A stretch of 64,000 bases of DNA from Methylotenera versatilis 79 (GCF_000384375.1 NZ_ARVX01000001.1:124001-188000); one strand, 5' to 3'; shown: positions 18,550 through 28,221, numbered from the stretch's first letter. Program-made: numbers and translations. Notes: generated by a model not told the origin, from the sequence alone.

Positions 18550-19719
18550 GTGGCTGAAGATAGCGATTTAGAAAAAACAGAAGAAGCCTCCGCCAAGCGG
18601 CTTGAGAAAGCACGCGAAGAAGGCGACGTCCCCCGCTCACGCGAACTGGCGACCTGTACTGTGCTATTCGCTACCGGCGTAGGTTTTTCTGTGCTGGGTC
18701 AGCCAATTAATACCGCGCTTAAATCTAACATGAGTGGATTACTGCATTTAGAAAGACAAGCGGCGTTTGATCCGACATTTCTATTGAGTAGAATCGCCGA
18801 TTCGATTTTGAGCCTAATGATTGCCTTTGCTCCGCTCGCACTTTTAATCATCATCGTAGCGATTGCCTCACCCGCGTTAATTGGAGGCTGGTTAATGAGT
18901 GGCAAAGCTTTAATGCCTAAATTCAGCAAACTCAATCCGATTCGTGGCCTGTCTAATCTGATATCAAAAAATTCAGCTGTTGAGATCGTTAAGTCGGTCG
19001 CTAAATCACTTTTAGTCGGCGGCGTGGCATATCTTGTGATCAAAGCCAATCTGGATCATATGCTTTCACTTTCACAATTACCCGTGGATGAAGCCATCGG
19101 TGCAACCGCAAGTCTGCTGCTCAAGGCTTTTTTAATGATCGTCGCTTCCTTGATATTGATTGCTGTTATTGATGTGCCCTATCAGCTCAAACACTATGCC
19201 GATAAACTCAAAATGACAAAAGAGGAAGTCAAACAGGAAGCGAAAGAATCAGAAGGCAATCCTCAAATCAAGGCACGTATTCGCCAGCAGCAAAGAGAAA
19301 TGGCGAGACGTCGCATGATGTCAGAAATTCCTAAAGCGGATGTGGTCATTACCAACCCTACGCATTACGCAGTGGCCATTAAATATGCTGATGACAGCAT
19401 GCGCGCACCCAAAGTGATTGCTAAAGGTGCAGATGCTGTTGCCTTGAAAATACGTGAAATTGCCAGTGAACATCACATCATGACCTTAGAGTCACCTAAA
19501 TTGGCGCGTGCACTGTATGCGCATACTGAACTGGGCGATGAAATTCCTGAGACGTTATATTCGGCTGTGGCTGAAGTATTGGCTTATGTATTCCAAATGC
19601 GCATTTTCAAGAAAGACGGTGGCTTGATGCCTACTCTTTCCAAAGCTTTGGATATTCCGAGCGGATTAGATCCGCATGAAGAGATGAGTGCAGAACAATT
19701 ACAAGGAGTGAGTGTATGA
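18550..19719 (+). CDS. flhB: Flagellar export switch protein FlhB
   Basis: FlhB is the substrate-specificity switch of the flagellar type III secretion gate. The 389-residue protein has four TM segments (about 30-50, 85-110, 140-165, 185-210) and a cytoplasmic domain with the autocleavage motif NPTH, N at residue 269 as in Salmonella. The start is GTG with AGGA seven bases upstream. It overlaps flhA by 4 bp (ATGA). First gene of the plus-strand flhBAFG-fliA-motCD run. Confidence 0.97.
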   Translation: MAEDSDLEKTEEASAKRLEKAREEGDVPRSRELATCTVLFATGVGFSVLGQPINTALKSNMSGLLHLERQAAFDPTFLLSRIADSILSLMIAFAPLALLIIIVAIASPALIGGWLMSGKALMPKFSKLNPIRGLSNLISKNSAVEIVKSVAKSLLVGGVAYLVIKANLDHMLSLSQLPVDEAIGATASLLLKAFLMIVASLILIAVIDVPYQLKHYADKLKMTKEEVKQEAKESEGNPQIKARIRQQQREMARRRMMSEIPKADVVITNPTHYAVAIKYADDSMRAPKVIAKGADAVALKIREIASEHHIMTLESPKLARALYAHTELGDEIPETLYSAVAEVLAYVFQMRIFKKDGGLMPTLSKALDIPSGLDPHEEMSAEQLQGVSV

Positions 19720-21791
19720 GCCAACTGACATTACCTCCGTGGCTGGCTGGTCTTGCAACAAAAAGCACTGCAGCGCCATTATTGATTGTGATGCTATTGG
19801 CAATGATGATATTGCCTTTGCCCCCTATCGTTTTAGACATCCTCTTTACTTTCAATATCGCGCTTTCAATTCTGGTATTGATGATTGGCTTGCATACATC
19901 AAAACCCCTGGATTTCATAGCGTTCCCTAGTGTATTGCTCATGACGACCATGCTGCGCTTATCATTAAACGTAGCTTCTACACGTATTGTATTGACGGAT
20001 GGTCATAGCGGCCCGGATGCCGCAGGTAAAGTCATTGAAGCTTTTGGCCATTTCTTGATTGGCGGCAACTATACCGTGGGTATCGTAGTATTCGTTATCC
20101 TAACAATCATCAACTTTACGGTGGTGACTAAGGGGGCTGGCCGTATTGCCGAGGTTGGCGCAAGATTCACCCTGGATGCCATGCCTGGTAAACAGATGGC
20201 GATTGATGCAGATTTAAATGCAGGCTTGATCGGCGAAGACGAAGCGCGCCGTCGTCGTACCGAAGTAGGGCAGGAATCGGAATTCTATGGCGCAATGGAT
20301 GGTGCCAGTAAGTATGTGCGTGGGGATGCGATTGCGGGCATTTTGGTCATTATCATCAATATCGTCGGCGGCTTGATTGTAGGTATGGTGCAACATGATC
20401 TGGCTTTTGCCGAAGCCGTGAAAAACTACACGCTTTTGGCGATTGGTGATGGCTTGGTGGCACAAATTCCTTCGCTGATTATTTCGGTTGCAGCAGGTTT
20501 AGTCGTATCACGTGTTGCAGATGAACAAGATATCGGCAATCAATTAGTCAACCAATTATTCTCAAACCCCAAAGTGCTTTATCTCACCGCGGGGATTGTC
20601 GGTAGCATGGGTATCATTCCCGGTATGCCACATTTTGCCTTTTTACTCTTGGCTGGTGTACTGGCTGGCATCGCATACTTTATAGAAAAATCACGCATGG
20701 AAAAATCCGCTGCGCCTGAAGAAGCTACCGTCGAAGTGCCTAGCGAGATGGAAGAAGCGAGCTGGAACGACGTATTACCAGTCGATGTGATTGGCCTGGA
20801 AGTCGGCTACCGCTTAATTCCATTGGTGGATAAAGGTCAAGGTGGCGAGTTGCTCAAACGTATCAAAGGCATCCGTAAGAAATTCGCACAGGAGGTTGGC
20901 TTCCTCTCCCCGCCTATCCATATTCGCGACAATTTGGAACTTAAACCCTCGGAATACCGCATTACCTTAAAAGGCGTGGAAGTCGCAAAAGGAGAATCGC
21001 ATGCCAATCAATTCCTTGCCATCAACCCTGGCATGGTCGCTGGTGCATTGCCGGGCGCCATTACAACAGACCCTGCTTTTGGCCTGCCGGCAGTTTGGGT
21101 GGAAGCTGATTTGCGCGACCAAGCCCAAACACTAGGCTATACCGTTGTAGATGCTGGAACAGTCATTGCAACGCACCTGAATCATATTATTACGATATAT
21201 GCATCGGAATTGTTAGGTCGCCAAGAAGTTCAACAGTTATTGGACTATATCGGCCAAGACTCACCTAAGCTGATTGAGGACTTGGTGCCTAAGTTATTAC
21301 CTTTGGCAGTAGTACAAAAGGTATTGCAAAACCTGCTAGCTGAGCGTGTCCATATCCGCGATATGCGCACAATTATAGAAACCTTGTCTGAACATGCGTC
21401 ACGCACACAAGATATAAATGATCTGACGAGCCTAGTCCGTATCCAGTTAGGCCGCGCGATTGTTCAGCAACTTTTCCCGAACAGCAATGAAGTGACCGTT
21501 ATGTCGCTGGATAACAATCTAGAAAAAATATTGATGCAGGCGATGCAATCCAACCCCGCGGGCGGCCCGATTATCGAGCCAGGACTTGCTGAAACATTGT
21601 CTCGCGAAACCGAACAAGCCGCCAGAGAGCAGGAACAACTTGGAATGCCCCCTATCCTGTTGGTACCGGGTGCATTGAGACAGTCTTTATCCAAATTCTT
21701 ACGTCGTTTGATTCCAAACTTGTGCGTACTTGCGCATGAAGAATTACCTGATTCAAAAACAATACGTGTTAACAGCCTAATTGGAGGTTAA
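19716..21791 (+). CDS. flhA: Flagellar export gate protein FlhA
   Basis: FlhA forms the nonameric export gate ring that receives chaperone-substrate complexes. The 691-residue protein has about eight N-terminal TM segments, the conserved FHIPEP-type region (FPSVLLMTTMLRLSLNVASTR; GRIAEVGARFTLDAMPGKQM) and the large C-terminal cytoplasmic domain from about 330. Length is normal. It overlaps flhB and is followed 3 bp later by flhF. Confidence 0.97.
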   Translation: MSQLTLPPWLAGLATKSTAAPLLIVMLLAMMILPLPPIVLDILFTFNIALSILVLMIGLHTSKPLDFIAFPSVLLMTTMLRLSLNVASTRIVLTDGHSGPDAAGKVIEAFGHFLIGGNYTVGIVVFVILTIINFTVVTKGAGRIAEVGARFTLDAMPGKQMAIDADLNAGLIGEDEARRRRTEVGQESEFYGAMDGASKYVRGDAIAGILVIIINIVGGLIVGMVQHDLAFAEAVKNYTLLAIGDGLVAQIPSLIISVAAGLVVSRVADEQDIGNQLVNQLFSNPKVLYLTAGIVGSMGIIPGMPHFAFLLLAGVLAGIAYFIEKSRMEKSAAPEEATVEVPSEMEEASWNDVLPVDVIGLEVGYRLIPLVDKGQGGELLKRIKGIRKKFAQEVGFLSPPIHIRDNLELKPSEYRITLKGVEVAKGESHANQFLAINPGMVAGALPGAITTDPAFGLPAVWVEADLRDQAQTLGYTVVDAGTVIATHLNHIITIYASELLGRQEVQQLLDYIGQDSPKLIEDLVPKLLPLAVVQKVLQNLLAERVHIRDMRTIIETLSEHASRTQDINDLTSLVRIQLGRAIVQQLFPNSNEVTVMSLDNNLEKILMQAMQSNPAGGPIIEPGLAETLSRETEQAAREQEQLGMPPILLVPGALRQSLSKFLRRLIPNLCVLAHEELPDSKTIRVNSLIGG

Positions 21792-21794
21792 GTT

Positions 21795-23132
21795 ATGAAC
21801 ATTAAAAGATTTTTTGCCAGAAACTCGCGCGAAGCTTTAAGCCAGGTTCGACTCGCTTTAGGTGAGGAAGCTGTCATATTGTCCAATCGGGCGGTGGATG
21901 GTGGTACCGAGATCTTAGCGGTGAAAGAGCAGGATATGGATCAGATGATCGTAGCTCAGAATACCCTAACAAAACCTTTACCGAGTGTCGCGCTGAGTTC
22001 AAACAGCCAAAAGCAAATTGACATTTTGACCCGAAAAAATCATGGCGATGAGAATCTTGCGCAACACCCGCTAGAGATGGCAGATCAGGGTCCTGTAGAG
22101 TTTGATAAATATATTCCTGAGCCCCGTCAGACGATGAAACAACAATCTACGCATGCTAGTGAGATTGACTACATCAAGAATGAATTGCAAAGCATGCGTG
22201 AAATGTTGCAGTCACAACTGACCGAAATGTCCTGGAATAATATTCAACAGCGTGACCCAATAAAATCAAAATTGTTAACCCACATGATTTCAGCAGGATT
22301 TAGCGCTTCCCTTTCTAGATACATCGCAGAGAAAGCGCCTAGTTTTAAAAATACTCCAGATGCTGTGAAGTGGCTGCATAACGTGCTCGCTCGCAATTTC
22401 AATGCTATAACCAATGAGAGTCAGCTATTAGATGATGGTGGTGTATTCGCGCTGATTGGCCCCACTGGCGTGGGTAAAACGACCACCACTGCCAAGCTCG
22501 CCGCCCGCTATGTCATGAAACATGGCGCAAAAAATCTCGCCTTAATTACCACAGATGCTTATCGTATCGGCGGACATGAACAGTTGCGTATCTACGGAAA
22601 AATCTTAGGTGTAATGGTACATGCGGTCAAAGATCAAGCCGATCTAAAACTTGCGCTACAGGAATTGAAAGGCAAGCATACGATCCTCATCGATACCGTA
22701 GGCGTGAGTCAGCGAGACAAAATGGTGGCCCAGCAGATTGCTATGTTGCACGGCGCGGACAATAACATCAAAAAACTGCTGTGCCTGAATGCAACTTGCA
22801 CAGGGGAAACCTTAAGCGATGTGGCACGTGCCTACAAAGGACAAGGTTTAGATGGCGCCATCATGACTAAGCTAGATGAAGCCGCGACTATCGGCGGTGC
22901 ACTGGACATCATTATTCGTGAAAAACTCAGTTTATATTACGTCGCTAATGGTCAGCGGGTTCCGGAAGATCTGAATTTAGCCGATAAGCAAAAACTGTTA
23001 CAGCATGCTTTTAAATTGGGCACAGCAAAGCAAGATATCTACGGAATTCAGCAAATCGAGTTGCCTAGCTTGATGGCAAATCTAGCAAACTTATCAACCC
23101 ATAATATGGCAAGGGAGCTATCACATGGCTAG
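21795..23132 (+). CDS. flhF: Flagellar placement GTPase FlhF
   Basis: FlhF is an SRP-family GTPase that sets where flagella are built, usually at a pole. The 445-residue protein has an N-terminal basic B domain (MNIKRFFARNSREAL), an N domain and the G domain: G1 GPTGVGKT (residues 222-229), G2 TTDAYRIG, G3 IDTVGVSQRD (the usual DTAG is DTVG) and G4 TKLDEA. It overlaps flhG by 8 bp. Its presence beside FlhDC suggests few, placed flagella. Confidence 0.95.
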   Translation: MNIKRFFARNSREALSQVRLALGEEAVILSNRAVDGGTEILAVKEQDMDQMIVAQNTLTKPLPSVALSSNSQKQIDILTRKNHGDENLAQHPLEMADQGPVEFDKYIPEPRQTMKQQSTHASEIDYIKNELQSMREMLQSQLTEMSWNNIQQRDPIKSKLLTHMISAGFSASLSRYIAEKAPSFKNTPDAVKWLHNVLARNFNAITNESQLLDDGGVFALIGPTGVGKTTTTAKLAARYVMKHGAKNLALITTDAYRIGGHEQLRIYGKILGVMVHAVKDQADLKLALQELKGKHTILIDTVGVSQRDKMVAQQIAMLHGADNNIKKLLCLNATCTGETLSDVARAYKGQGLDGAIMTKLDEAATIGGALDIIIREKLSLYYVANGQRVPEDLNLADKQKLLQHAFKLGTAKQDIYGIQQIELPSLMANLANLSTHNMARELSHG

Positions 23133-23958
23133 TTTGCATTTAGATCAGGCCGCAGGTTTACGTCGTATCATGGTGCGCGCGCAGCCCAGAATCATTTCAA
23201 TACTATCGGCCCTTGGGAATACCGCTGGCAGTGCCAATGAATTACACCGGATACTGGGTAACCTAGCTGCTTCGTTTAAGCTAGACGGTGGTAAAGCCCA
23301 CATTATTTATGGGGCAGATGATGACATCGACACCTTGAAATATTATGGGTTATTGAATAAACCATGCCTCATTGACGTGATGCGAGCGCAAAAACCGCTT
23401 AAAGAAGCCATTAGCACATTAAGAAGCGACTTTACTTCCAGTTGGCTAGGTCACACTGGGAAAATGAACCCTGAGTTAGGGCCACAGCTTAGCGAATACA
23501 TCACTTTGCTCGCAAAATCGCATGACATCGTCATGGTGGAAACCAAGGTCAATGCCAATCAAAGCTTGCCTTTGCAGCTATTAAACGATGGCGTCATTAT
23601 CATCCAGATGAATCAAAAATCGGCGTCCATTAAACAGGCTTATAGCTTGATCAAGCAACTGCATAGCACACTAGGGAAGCGTGATTTCGGAATTTTAGTC
23701 CATGGTAATACCGCCAAAAACTCAGACATTGTGTTCAATAACATTGCCGCGGTAGCCATGCGCTTTCTAGGCATAGAACTTGAATACATGGGCTACGTTC
23801 CTACCGATGAACATATGAACCAAGCTTACAAAATGGGTCGCAGTGTCGTAGACGCATTCCCCACTACCGTAATTGCAAAAACCTATCGAGAGCTTTCCAA
23901 ACGCCTTCTAAGGCAGGATCCTCCGTTTACTACCTTTGATACAAACACAATGATTTAG
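23125..23958 (+). CDS. flhG: FlhG/MinD-like flagellar number regulator lacking the P-loop
   Basis: FlhG is normally a ParA/MinD-type ATPase that limits flagellar number and stimulates FlhF. The 277-residue protein keeps the FlhF-activating motif DQAAGLR (residues 7-13) and late FlhG features (SIKQAYSLIKQL, MGYVPTDEHMNQAYKMGRSVVDAFP). The segment where KGGVGKT should be (about residues 27-36) reads SALGNTAGSAN, with no lysine pair. The switch II position reads VMVETK in place of a D-containing motif. ATP binding is therefore doubtful. Position overlapping flhF and preceding fliA supports identity. Confidence 0.85.
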   Translation: MASLHLDQAAGLRRIMVRAQPRIISILSALGNTAGSANELHRILGNLAASFKLDGGKAHIIYGADDDIDTLKYYGLLNKPCLIDVMRAQKPLKEAISTLRSDFTSSWLGHTGKMNPELGPQLSEYITLLAKSHDIVMVETKVNANQSLPLQLLNDGVIIIQMNQKSASIKQAYSLIKQLHSTLGKRDFGILVHGNTAKNSDIVFNNIAAVAMRFLGIELEYMGYVPTDEHMNQAYKMGRSVVDAFPTTVIAKTYRELSKRLLRQDPPFTTFDTNTMI

Positions 23959-23966
23959 GATGCGCC

Positions 23967-24701
23967 ATGTTAACGTACGCTGATAAACCAGACTCCAAAA
24001 ACACATTGCTGATGCAAAACTCAGCCTTGGTTAAGAAAATTGCCTATCAACTCAAAGCCAAACTGCCGGCCAGCGTAGAGCTTGATGATTTGATACAAGT
24101 GGGCATGATGGGGCTGTTAGATGCCGTGAATCGCTACGAGGATAATCATGGTGCCCAGTTTGTCACTTATGCCTCCCAGAGAGTTCGGGGCGCCATGCTG
24201 GATGAACTCCGGAGCAGTGACTGGTTGCCTCGCAGCATGCGTAAAAACATGCGCGATGTGGAAACAGCCATTCAGAAGCTTGAGCAAAAGTTAAGCCGCT
24301 CCCCGACCGAGGGTGAAGTCGCTCAATATCTTGAGTTAAGTATTGAGGACTATCACTTGATGCTTGGGGATTGCGGCGGCCATCAACTTATTTACTATGA
24401 GGATTTTGGTAATGAAGACGGTGGCGAAAGTTTCCTGGATCGTTATATGGATGGCTCTTCACAAGACCCTATCCAGGCCTTGCTTTCCACTGATTTCAGG
24501 GACGCTGTGATCAATGCCATTGAAAGCCTGCCAGACCGTGAAAAAATGCTGATGGGGCTTTACTACGAGCAAGAACTTAACTTAAAAGAAATTGGCGCGA
24601 TCATGAATGTATCGGAATCGCGCGTTTCTCAATTACACAGCCAATCTGTTGCAAGATTGCGCGCCAGCCTTAAGGAGCAATCGTGGACTGGGGTAGTTTA
24701 G
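23967..24701 (+). CDS. fliA: Flagellar sigma factor FliA (sigma-28)
   Basis: FliA directs RNA polymerase to late flagellar and chemotaxis promoters and is held by FlgM until the hook is complete. The 244-residue protein has sigma region 2 (DLIQVGMMGLLDAV, RVRGAMLDELR), region 3 and region 4 (LPDREKMLMGLYYEQELNLKEIGAIMNVSESRVSQ helix-turn-helix). Promoters with its consensus occur at several sites in this window. It overlaps motC by 19 bp. Confidence 0.97.
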   Translation: MLTYADKPDSKNTLLMQNSALVKKIAYQLKAKLPASVELDDLIQVGMMGLLDAVNRYEDNHGAQFVTYASQRVRGAMLDELRSSDWLPRSMRKNMRDVETAIQKLEQKLSRSPTEGEVAQYLELSIEDYHLMLGDCGGHQLIYYEDFGNEDGGESFLDRYMDGSSQDPIQALLSTDFRDAVINAIESLPDREKMLMGLYYEQELNLKEIGAIMNVSESRVSQLHSQSVARLRASLKEQSWTGVV

Positions 24702-25423
24702 TCGGCATTGTTATCGCCCTTGGCGGTATCGCATTAGGACAAAGCATTGAAGGTGGCAATATTGCTTCCTTGCTGCAACCAGCTGCATTCGTGATCGTCT
24801 GCTGCGGCACCGTTGGCTCGGTCATGCTGCAAACTAAACTTCCTACCTTTTTTCATGGTATTACATTATTAAAATGTATTATCGTCACGCCTGCTGATAA
24901 CAGGAAAACTCTCCAGCGAAAATTGAGCGCTTGGGGACACATCGCGCGTAAAGAGGGTGTTTTAACTTTGGAAAATCATCTAAAAGTTGAACAGGATATT
25001 TTTTTAAGAAAAGGGTTGCGACATGTGATTGACGGTACGCCACCCAACAAATTACGGGAAATTTTCTCCATTGATATCGAAAACTATGAAATGAGTGAAC
25101 GTAGCGCTATTCGCATCTGGGATGCGGCGGGCGGTTACGCACCCACTGTCGGGATTTTGGGCGCGGTCCTTGGGTTGATCCATGTGATGGAGAACCTTTC
25201 CGATCCTAATTTATTGGGTAGCGGCATCGCTGTTGCCTTTGTAGCAACCATTTATGGCGTCGGCTTGGCCAACTTGGTGTTTTTACCCATCGCTAACAAA
25301 TTACGCATGTTGTTGAATATTGAAACTACCCGTCGCGAAATGATATTGGCGGGCATGATGTCGATTGCGAATGGTGAGCATCCGCAAGTGATTGAAGAAC
25401 GCATGCAGAGCTATATTCGTTAG
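24683..25423 (+). CDS. motC: Second stator channel subunit MotC (MotA family)
   Basis: The 246-residue MotA/PomA-family protein starts at a GTG inside fliA, with AAGGAG six bases upstream. Four TM segments are predicted, with a cytoplasmic loop and the late conserved AAGGYAPTVGILGAVLGLIHVMEN and YGVGLANLVFLPIANKL. It is closer to the MotC/PomA branch than to the motA at 15133-15993. The fliA-motC-motD order parallels the motCD arrangement in Pseudomonas-type flagellar loci. Confidence 0.92.
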   Translation: MDWGSLVGIVIALGGIALGQSIEGGNIASLLQPAAFVIVCCGTVGSVMLQTKLPTFFHGITLLKCIIVTPADNRKTLQRKLSAWGHIARKEGVLTLENHLKVEQDIFLRKGLRHVIDGTPPNKLREIFSIDIENYEMSERSAIRIWDAAGGYAPTVGILGAVLGLIHVMENLSDPNLLGSGIAVAFVATIYGVGLANLVFLPIANKLRMLLNIETTRREMILAGMMSIANGEHPQVIEERMQSYIR

Positions 25424-25431
25424 GGGGTTCT

Positions 25432-26226
25432 ATGGGCTTAAGACGTAGATTTCATGAAGAAGAAGCCGAGAACCACGATCGCTGGCTTGTTTCCTACGCG
25501 GATTTCATTACGCTATTGTTTGCCTTTTTTGTAGTGATGTATGCGCTTTCTACAGTAAATCAGAATAAATATCGCGATTTAACCAGCTCATTAAACAACG
25601 CATTTGGACAGCAGAACTCAGCCCTTAATAAAACGCCACTCTCCGAAACTGTGCGAAGTGGTCCGGCAAACAGCTCGCTTGATTTACCCGGTTTACCGTT
25701 AAATAAACTTAAGCATGAGCGTTTACGCAAAGAGCGTGAAAATATGACGGGTATTGCAATCAATCTTGCAAATACCCTTTCACCTTTAATTAAAGCGGGT
25801 CAACTACGTGTGATACAGAACAATGAAGGGATACGCATCGAAATTAGCGATAGCATCCTTTTTGCGCCTGGATCGGCAGCATTGGCACCCTCTTCAACTA
25901 AGCTTTTACAAGAGATTGCTCACGGACTCGCAGCTGACCATCATCGGCTGCAAATTGAAGGTCACACCGACAATCTACCCATCCACAATGTGGAATTCTT
26001 TTCCAACTGGGAGCTTTCAGCAGTACGGGCCAGCACTTTAGTGCGGATGTTCGTTATGAATGATATCGAAGAGCCGCGTTTAAGTGCAGTGGGCTACGGC
26101 GCTTCTAGGCCATTGGCCGACAACAACACCGTAGAAGGCCGAGCCAAAAATCGGCGGGTTTCCATGACATTGCTTTATGCAAACCCTAATCCATCCGAAG
26201 GTTCTGAAATCCTTCCTACACATTGA
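25432..26226 (+). CDS. motD: Second stator anchor subunit MotD (MotB family)
   Basis: The 264-residue partner of MotC has one TM segment with the ion-binding aspartate D24 in SYADFITLLFAFFVVMYAL and a C-terminal OmpA-like domain (IEGHTDNLPI, NWELSAVRASTLVRMF, NRRVSMTLLY). It begins 8 bp after motC with GGGGG-type ribosome sequence. Together they give the cell an alternative stator. Ion preference is probably protons but cannot be settled from these motifs. Confidence 0.93.
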   Translation: MGLRRRFHEEEAENHDRWLVSYADFITLLFAFFVVMYALSTVNQNKYRDLTSSLNNAFGQQNSALNKTPLSETVRSGPANSSLDLPGLPLNKLKHERLRKERENMTGIAINLANTLSPLIKAGQLRVIQNNEGIRIEISDSILFAPGSAALAPSSTKLLQEIAHGLAADHHRLQIEGHTDNLPIHNVEFFSNWELSAVRASTLVRMFVMNDIEEPRLSAVGYGASRPLADNNTVEGRAKNRRVSMTLLYANPNPSEGSEILPTH

Positions 26227-26292
26227 ATTGATACCACATAGAGTTGATCTTTAAAGTTGCAGGGGATTCTGTCAAAGGCCAATTATCAATGA

Positions 26293-26324
26293 GAAAAAAA
26301 TAAAAAACCTCTTAAGCAGAGGTT
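26293..26324 (-). terminator. Intrinsic terminator after flgN
   Basis: On the minus strand a 7-bp stem (AACCTCT/AGAGGTT, loop of 5) is followed by T6-A-T7. It lies about 40 bp after the flgN stop in the convergent gap with motD and may serve both sides. Confidence 0.85.
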
Positions 26325-26361
26325 ATCAATGCATATTTCTTTCGAGTATTGCTCTTGGTAT

Positions 26362-26820
26362 TTAAGCAACAATTCCATTTCGCATTGCGCTGCTATTAGC
26401 TGTTTGACCATTAGGGCCATAAAACTTCGTGGCTGCGTTGGGACCTTGCAAGGCATTAAGCATTTGCTGGTTGCGGTTGAATTGTTTCGTCACCAAAACA
26501 CCGTTAACGCGATTAGCTTCTTTGCTGAGGGATAGTGTGTTTTGGAATGACTGCCAAGATGTGTGCAGTTGCGTATTAGGATTTTTACTCAGCCAGTTTT
26601 TCATGCCAGATTCACTGGCTTCATAACCATTGTCTGCCAGCACTTGATAGCGTTGTTTGGAACAGTGACTGAGGTTGTTCAACAGTAGAGACTTTTCTTC
26701 CAGCAGTGCTTCCATTGCATCTACTTCAAAAGTCATAAGTGCCGACTGCTCACTTTCTAGCAAACTCAGTAATTTATTAGCAAGCTCTGCTTCTAAAACA
26801 AACGAAACTAAAGTTTTCAT
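26362..26820 (-). CDS. flgN: Flagellar export chaperone FlgN
   Basis: FlgN is the chaperone of hook-filament junction proteins FlgK and FlgL. The 152-residue, helical protein has the family pattern (LLESEQSALMTFEVDAMEALLEEKSLLL near the N-terminus). Identity rests on size, helical pattern and the position directly after flgM. It is the last gene of the flgA-flgM-flgN group, followed by a strong terminator. Confidence 0.9.
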   Translation of the reverse strand: MKTLVSFVLEAELANKLLSLLESEQSALMTFEVDAMEALLEEKSLLLNNLSHCSKQRYQVLADNGYEASESGMKNWLSKNPNTQLHTSWQSFQNTLSLSKEANRVNGVLVTKQFNRNQQMLNALQGPNAATKFYGPNGQTANSSAMRNGIVA

Positions 26821-26890
26821 GCTTAACCTTTTCAGTAATATTACACAGTCAAAACTTACTTGCTACTAATGAAACTCGCAACAAGGAGTA

Positions 26891-27193
26891 CTAGCGATTT
26901 GCCTGTAAAAAATCTTTGACGCTATTGATCAATCCGTCTGCGACTTTTTCAGCGCTCACATTAAATTGACCATTCTTGATCGCCAATTTGATTGATTCCA
27001 CTTTTTCAGCATCATAGACATTATCTGCAGCGACTTTAGCTTCCAACGACTGCAGCTTAGTCGACATCGGTGATAAAGTCACGGTGCCAGAGGCCTTCGC
27101 CGGTGTAGCTGTGTCAGGCTTTTTTGCAGCTTTATTATCAGATTTATCAGTACCGAGTACTAAGCTCTTTTGTACGGAGTCATTAATCTTCAT
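26891..27193 (-). CDS. flgM: Anti-sigma-28 factor FlgM
   Basis: FlgM binds FliA and is exported through the finished hook to release it. The 100-residue protein has a flexible, lysine/alanine-rich N-terminal half and a C-terminal sigma-binding half (VESIKLAIKNGQFNVSAEKVADGLI). It has its own sigma-28 promoter (27259-27285) with a leader of about 60 bases, which is normal feedback wiring. Confidence 0.95.
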   Translation of the reverse strand: MKINDSVQKSLVLGTDKSDNKAAKKPDTATPAKASGTVTLSPMSTKLQSLEAKVAADNVYDAEKVESIKLAIKNGQFNVSAEKVADGLINSVKDFLQANR

Positions 27194-27258
27194 TTTTTTG
27201 CCCTCAAATTTAGGTTGTTAATCATTTTAAATGTGCCAAATGATTTAATCATAATCTT

Positions 27259-27285
27259 TTATCGGCTATGTTTGATCAAACTTTA
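27259..27285 (-). promoter_or_regulatory. Sigma-28 promoter of flgM-flgN
   Basis: Perfect TAAAGTTT-N11-GCCGATAA on the minus strand. Predicted start near 27252, about 59 bases before the flgM ATG. Confidence 0.9.
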
Positions 27286-27345
27286 GCTATCTTGATCTCA
27301 ATATGACTCATTTAATACAATTAACGATGATTTATTCAAATAGCG

Positions 27346-28089
27346 CTAGAAAGCAACCTCAACTTGGCCACCGTTTCTTGCTATTCCGGCAATCACTTCA
27401 CCGTTGACCACTTTAACTTGTACCGCTTGCCCATCTGCTGCGTTGTTCAAGGCTTTTGCTTCGGTAGAGACTTCGAAACCAGCGCGAACCGTTTTCAAGG
27501 TGACGGTTTGGCCTTGCTGTATCACCGTCGGCACTTTCAACATTTCTTGCTTCAATACGGTGCCAGATAACAACGAAACACTGACCGTTCGTCCAATCAC
27601 CTGATTCGCATCTGTAAAGATGCCTGCGGGTAATGTTGTAAGGTCGCCCTTCATTTTCAGCAGATCGCTATGCATCATGACATGCCCTTGCGAGAGCGGC
27701 ATAGCCGCAACATAGTACTCCGCGATTACGCTTACTGTCGCTGGCACGTATATGGTCCATTTAGGCGCCACGCAGCTAATCACCATGCTGGTTTTACCCC
27801 ACGCCCGACTGCCAGTCGGCAGTGACACTTCGGGATTTGGGCATTGCGCTAACTTAAGATTGCGATCAATGACGGTCACATTCACATTCACTTCGCCGGG
27901 ATGTCCATTGGACTCTCGCTTTAAAAAATCCTCTGCTCGCAGCTTTAATACTGAAATATCCTGTTTTTGAAAAACAGTATTTTCGCGCCCTACTTCTTGC
28001 GCCTGCACATAGGGAAATGTACCTGTGAGCAAGCTTACAATGGCTACCTTAATCAAATGTTTACTCGATTTGCAATGCATGTCGTTCAT
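27346..28089 (-). CDS. flgA: P-ring assembly chaperone FlgA
   Basis: FlgA is a periplasmic chaperone for the FlgI P-ring. The 247-residue protein has a Sec signal peptide ending near YVQAQE (about residue 31), followed by a variable N-domain and a C-terminal SAF domain (VTVIAEYYVAAMPLSQGHVMMHSDL; VIGRTVSVSLLSGTVL; VTLKTVRAGFEVSTEAKALNNAADGQ). An internal ATG at 28080 has better ribosome-site spacing and may be the real start. Divergent from flgB. Confidence 0.93.
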   Translation of the reverse strand: MNDMHCKSSKHLIKVAIVSLLTGTFPYVQAQEVGRENTVFQKQDISVLKLRAEDFLKRESNGHPGEVNVNVTVIDRNLKLAQCPNPEVSLPTGSRAWGKTSMVISCVAPKWTIYVPATVSVIAEYYVAAMPLSQGHVMMHSDLLKMKGDLTTLPAGIFTDANQVIGRTVSVSLLSGTVLKQEMLKVPTVIQQGQTVTLKTVRAGFEVSTEAKALNNAADGQAVQVKVVNGEVIAGIARNGGQVEVAF

Positions 28090-28221
28090 GCCTTAGTAGA
28101 AAATCATAAGCTGCATTCTACGCGCGAGGCAAGCAAGCTATTTCCAGAAAAAGCTCAACAATACCCTTCTAATCACGCAATTGATGTGCATGAAAACATC
28201 CTACACTTTGCCTCATTCTCA

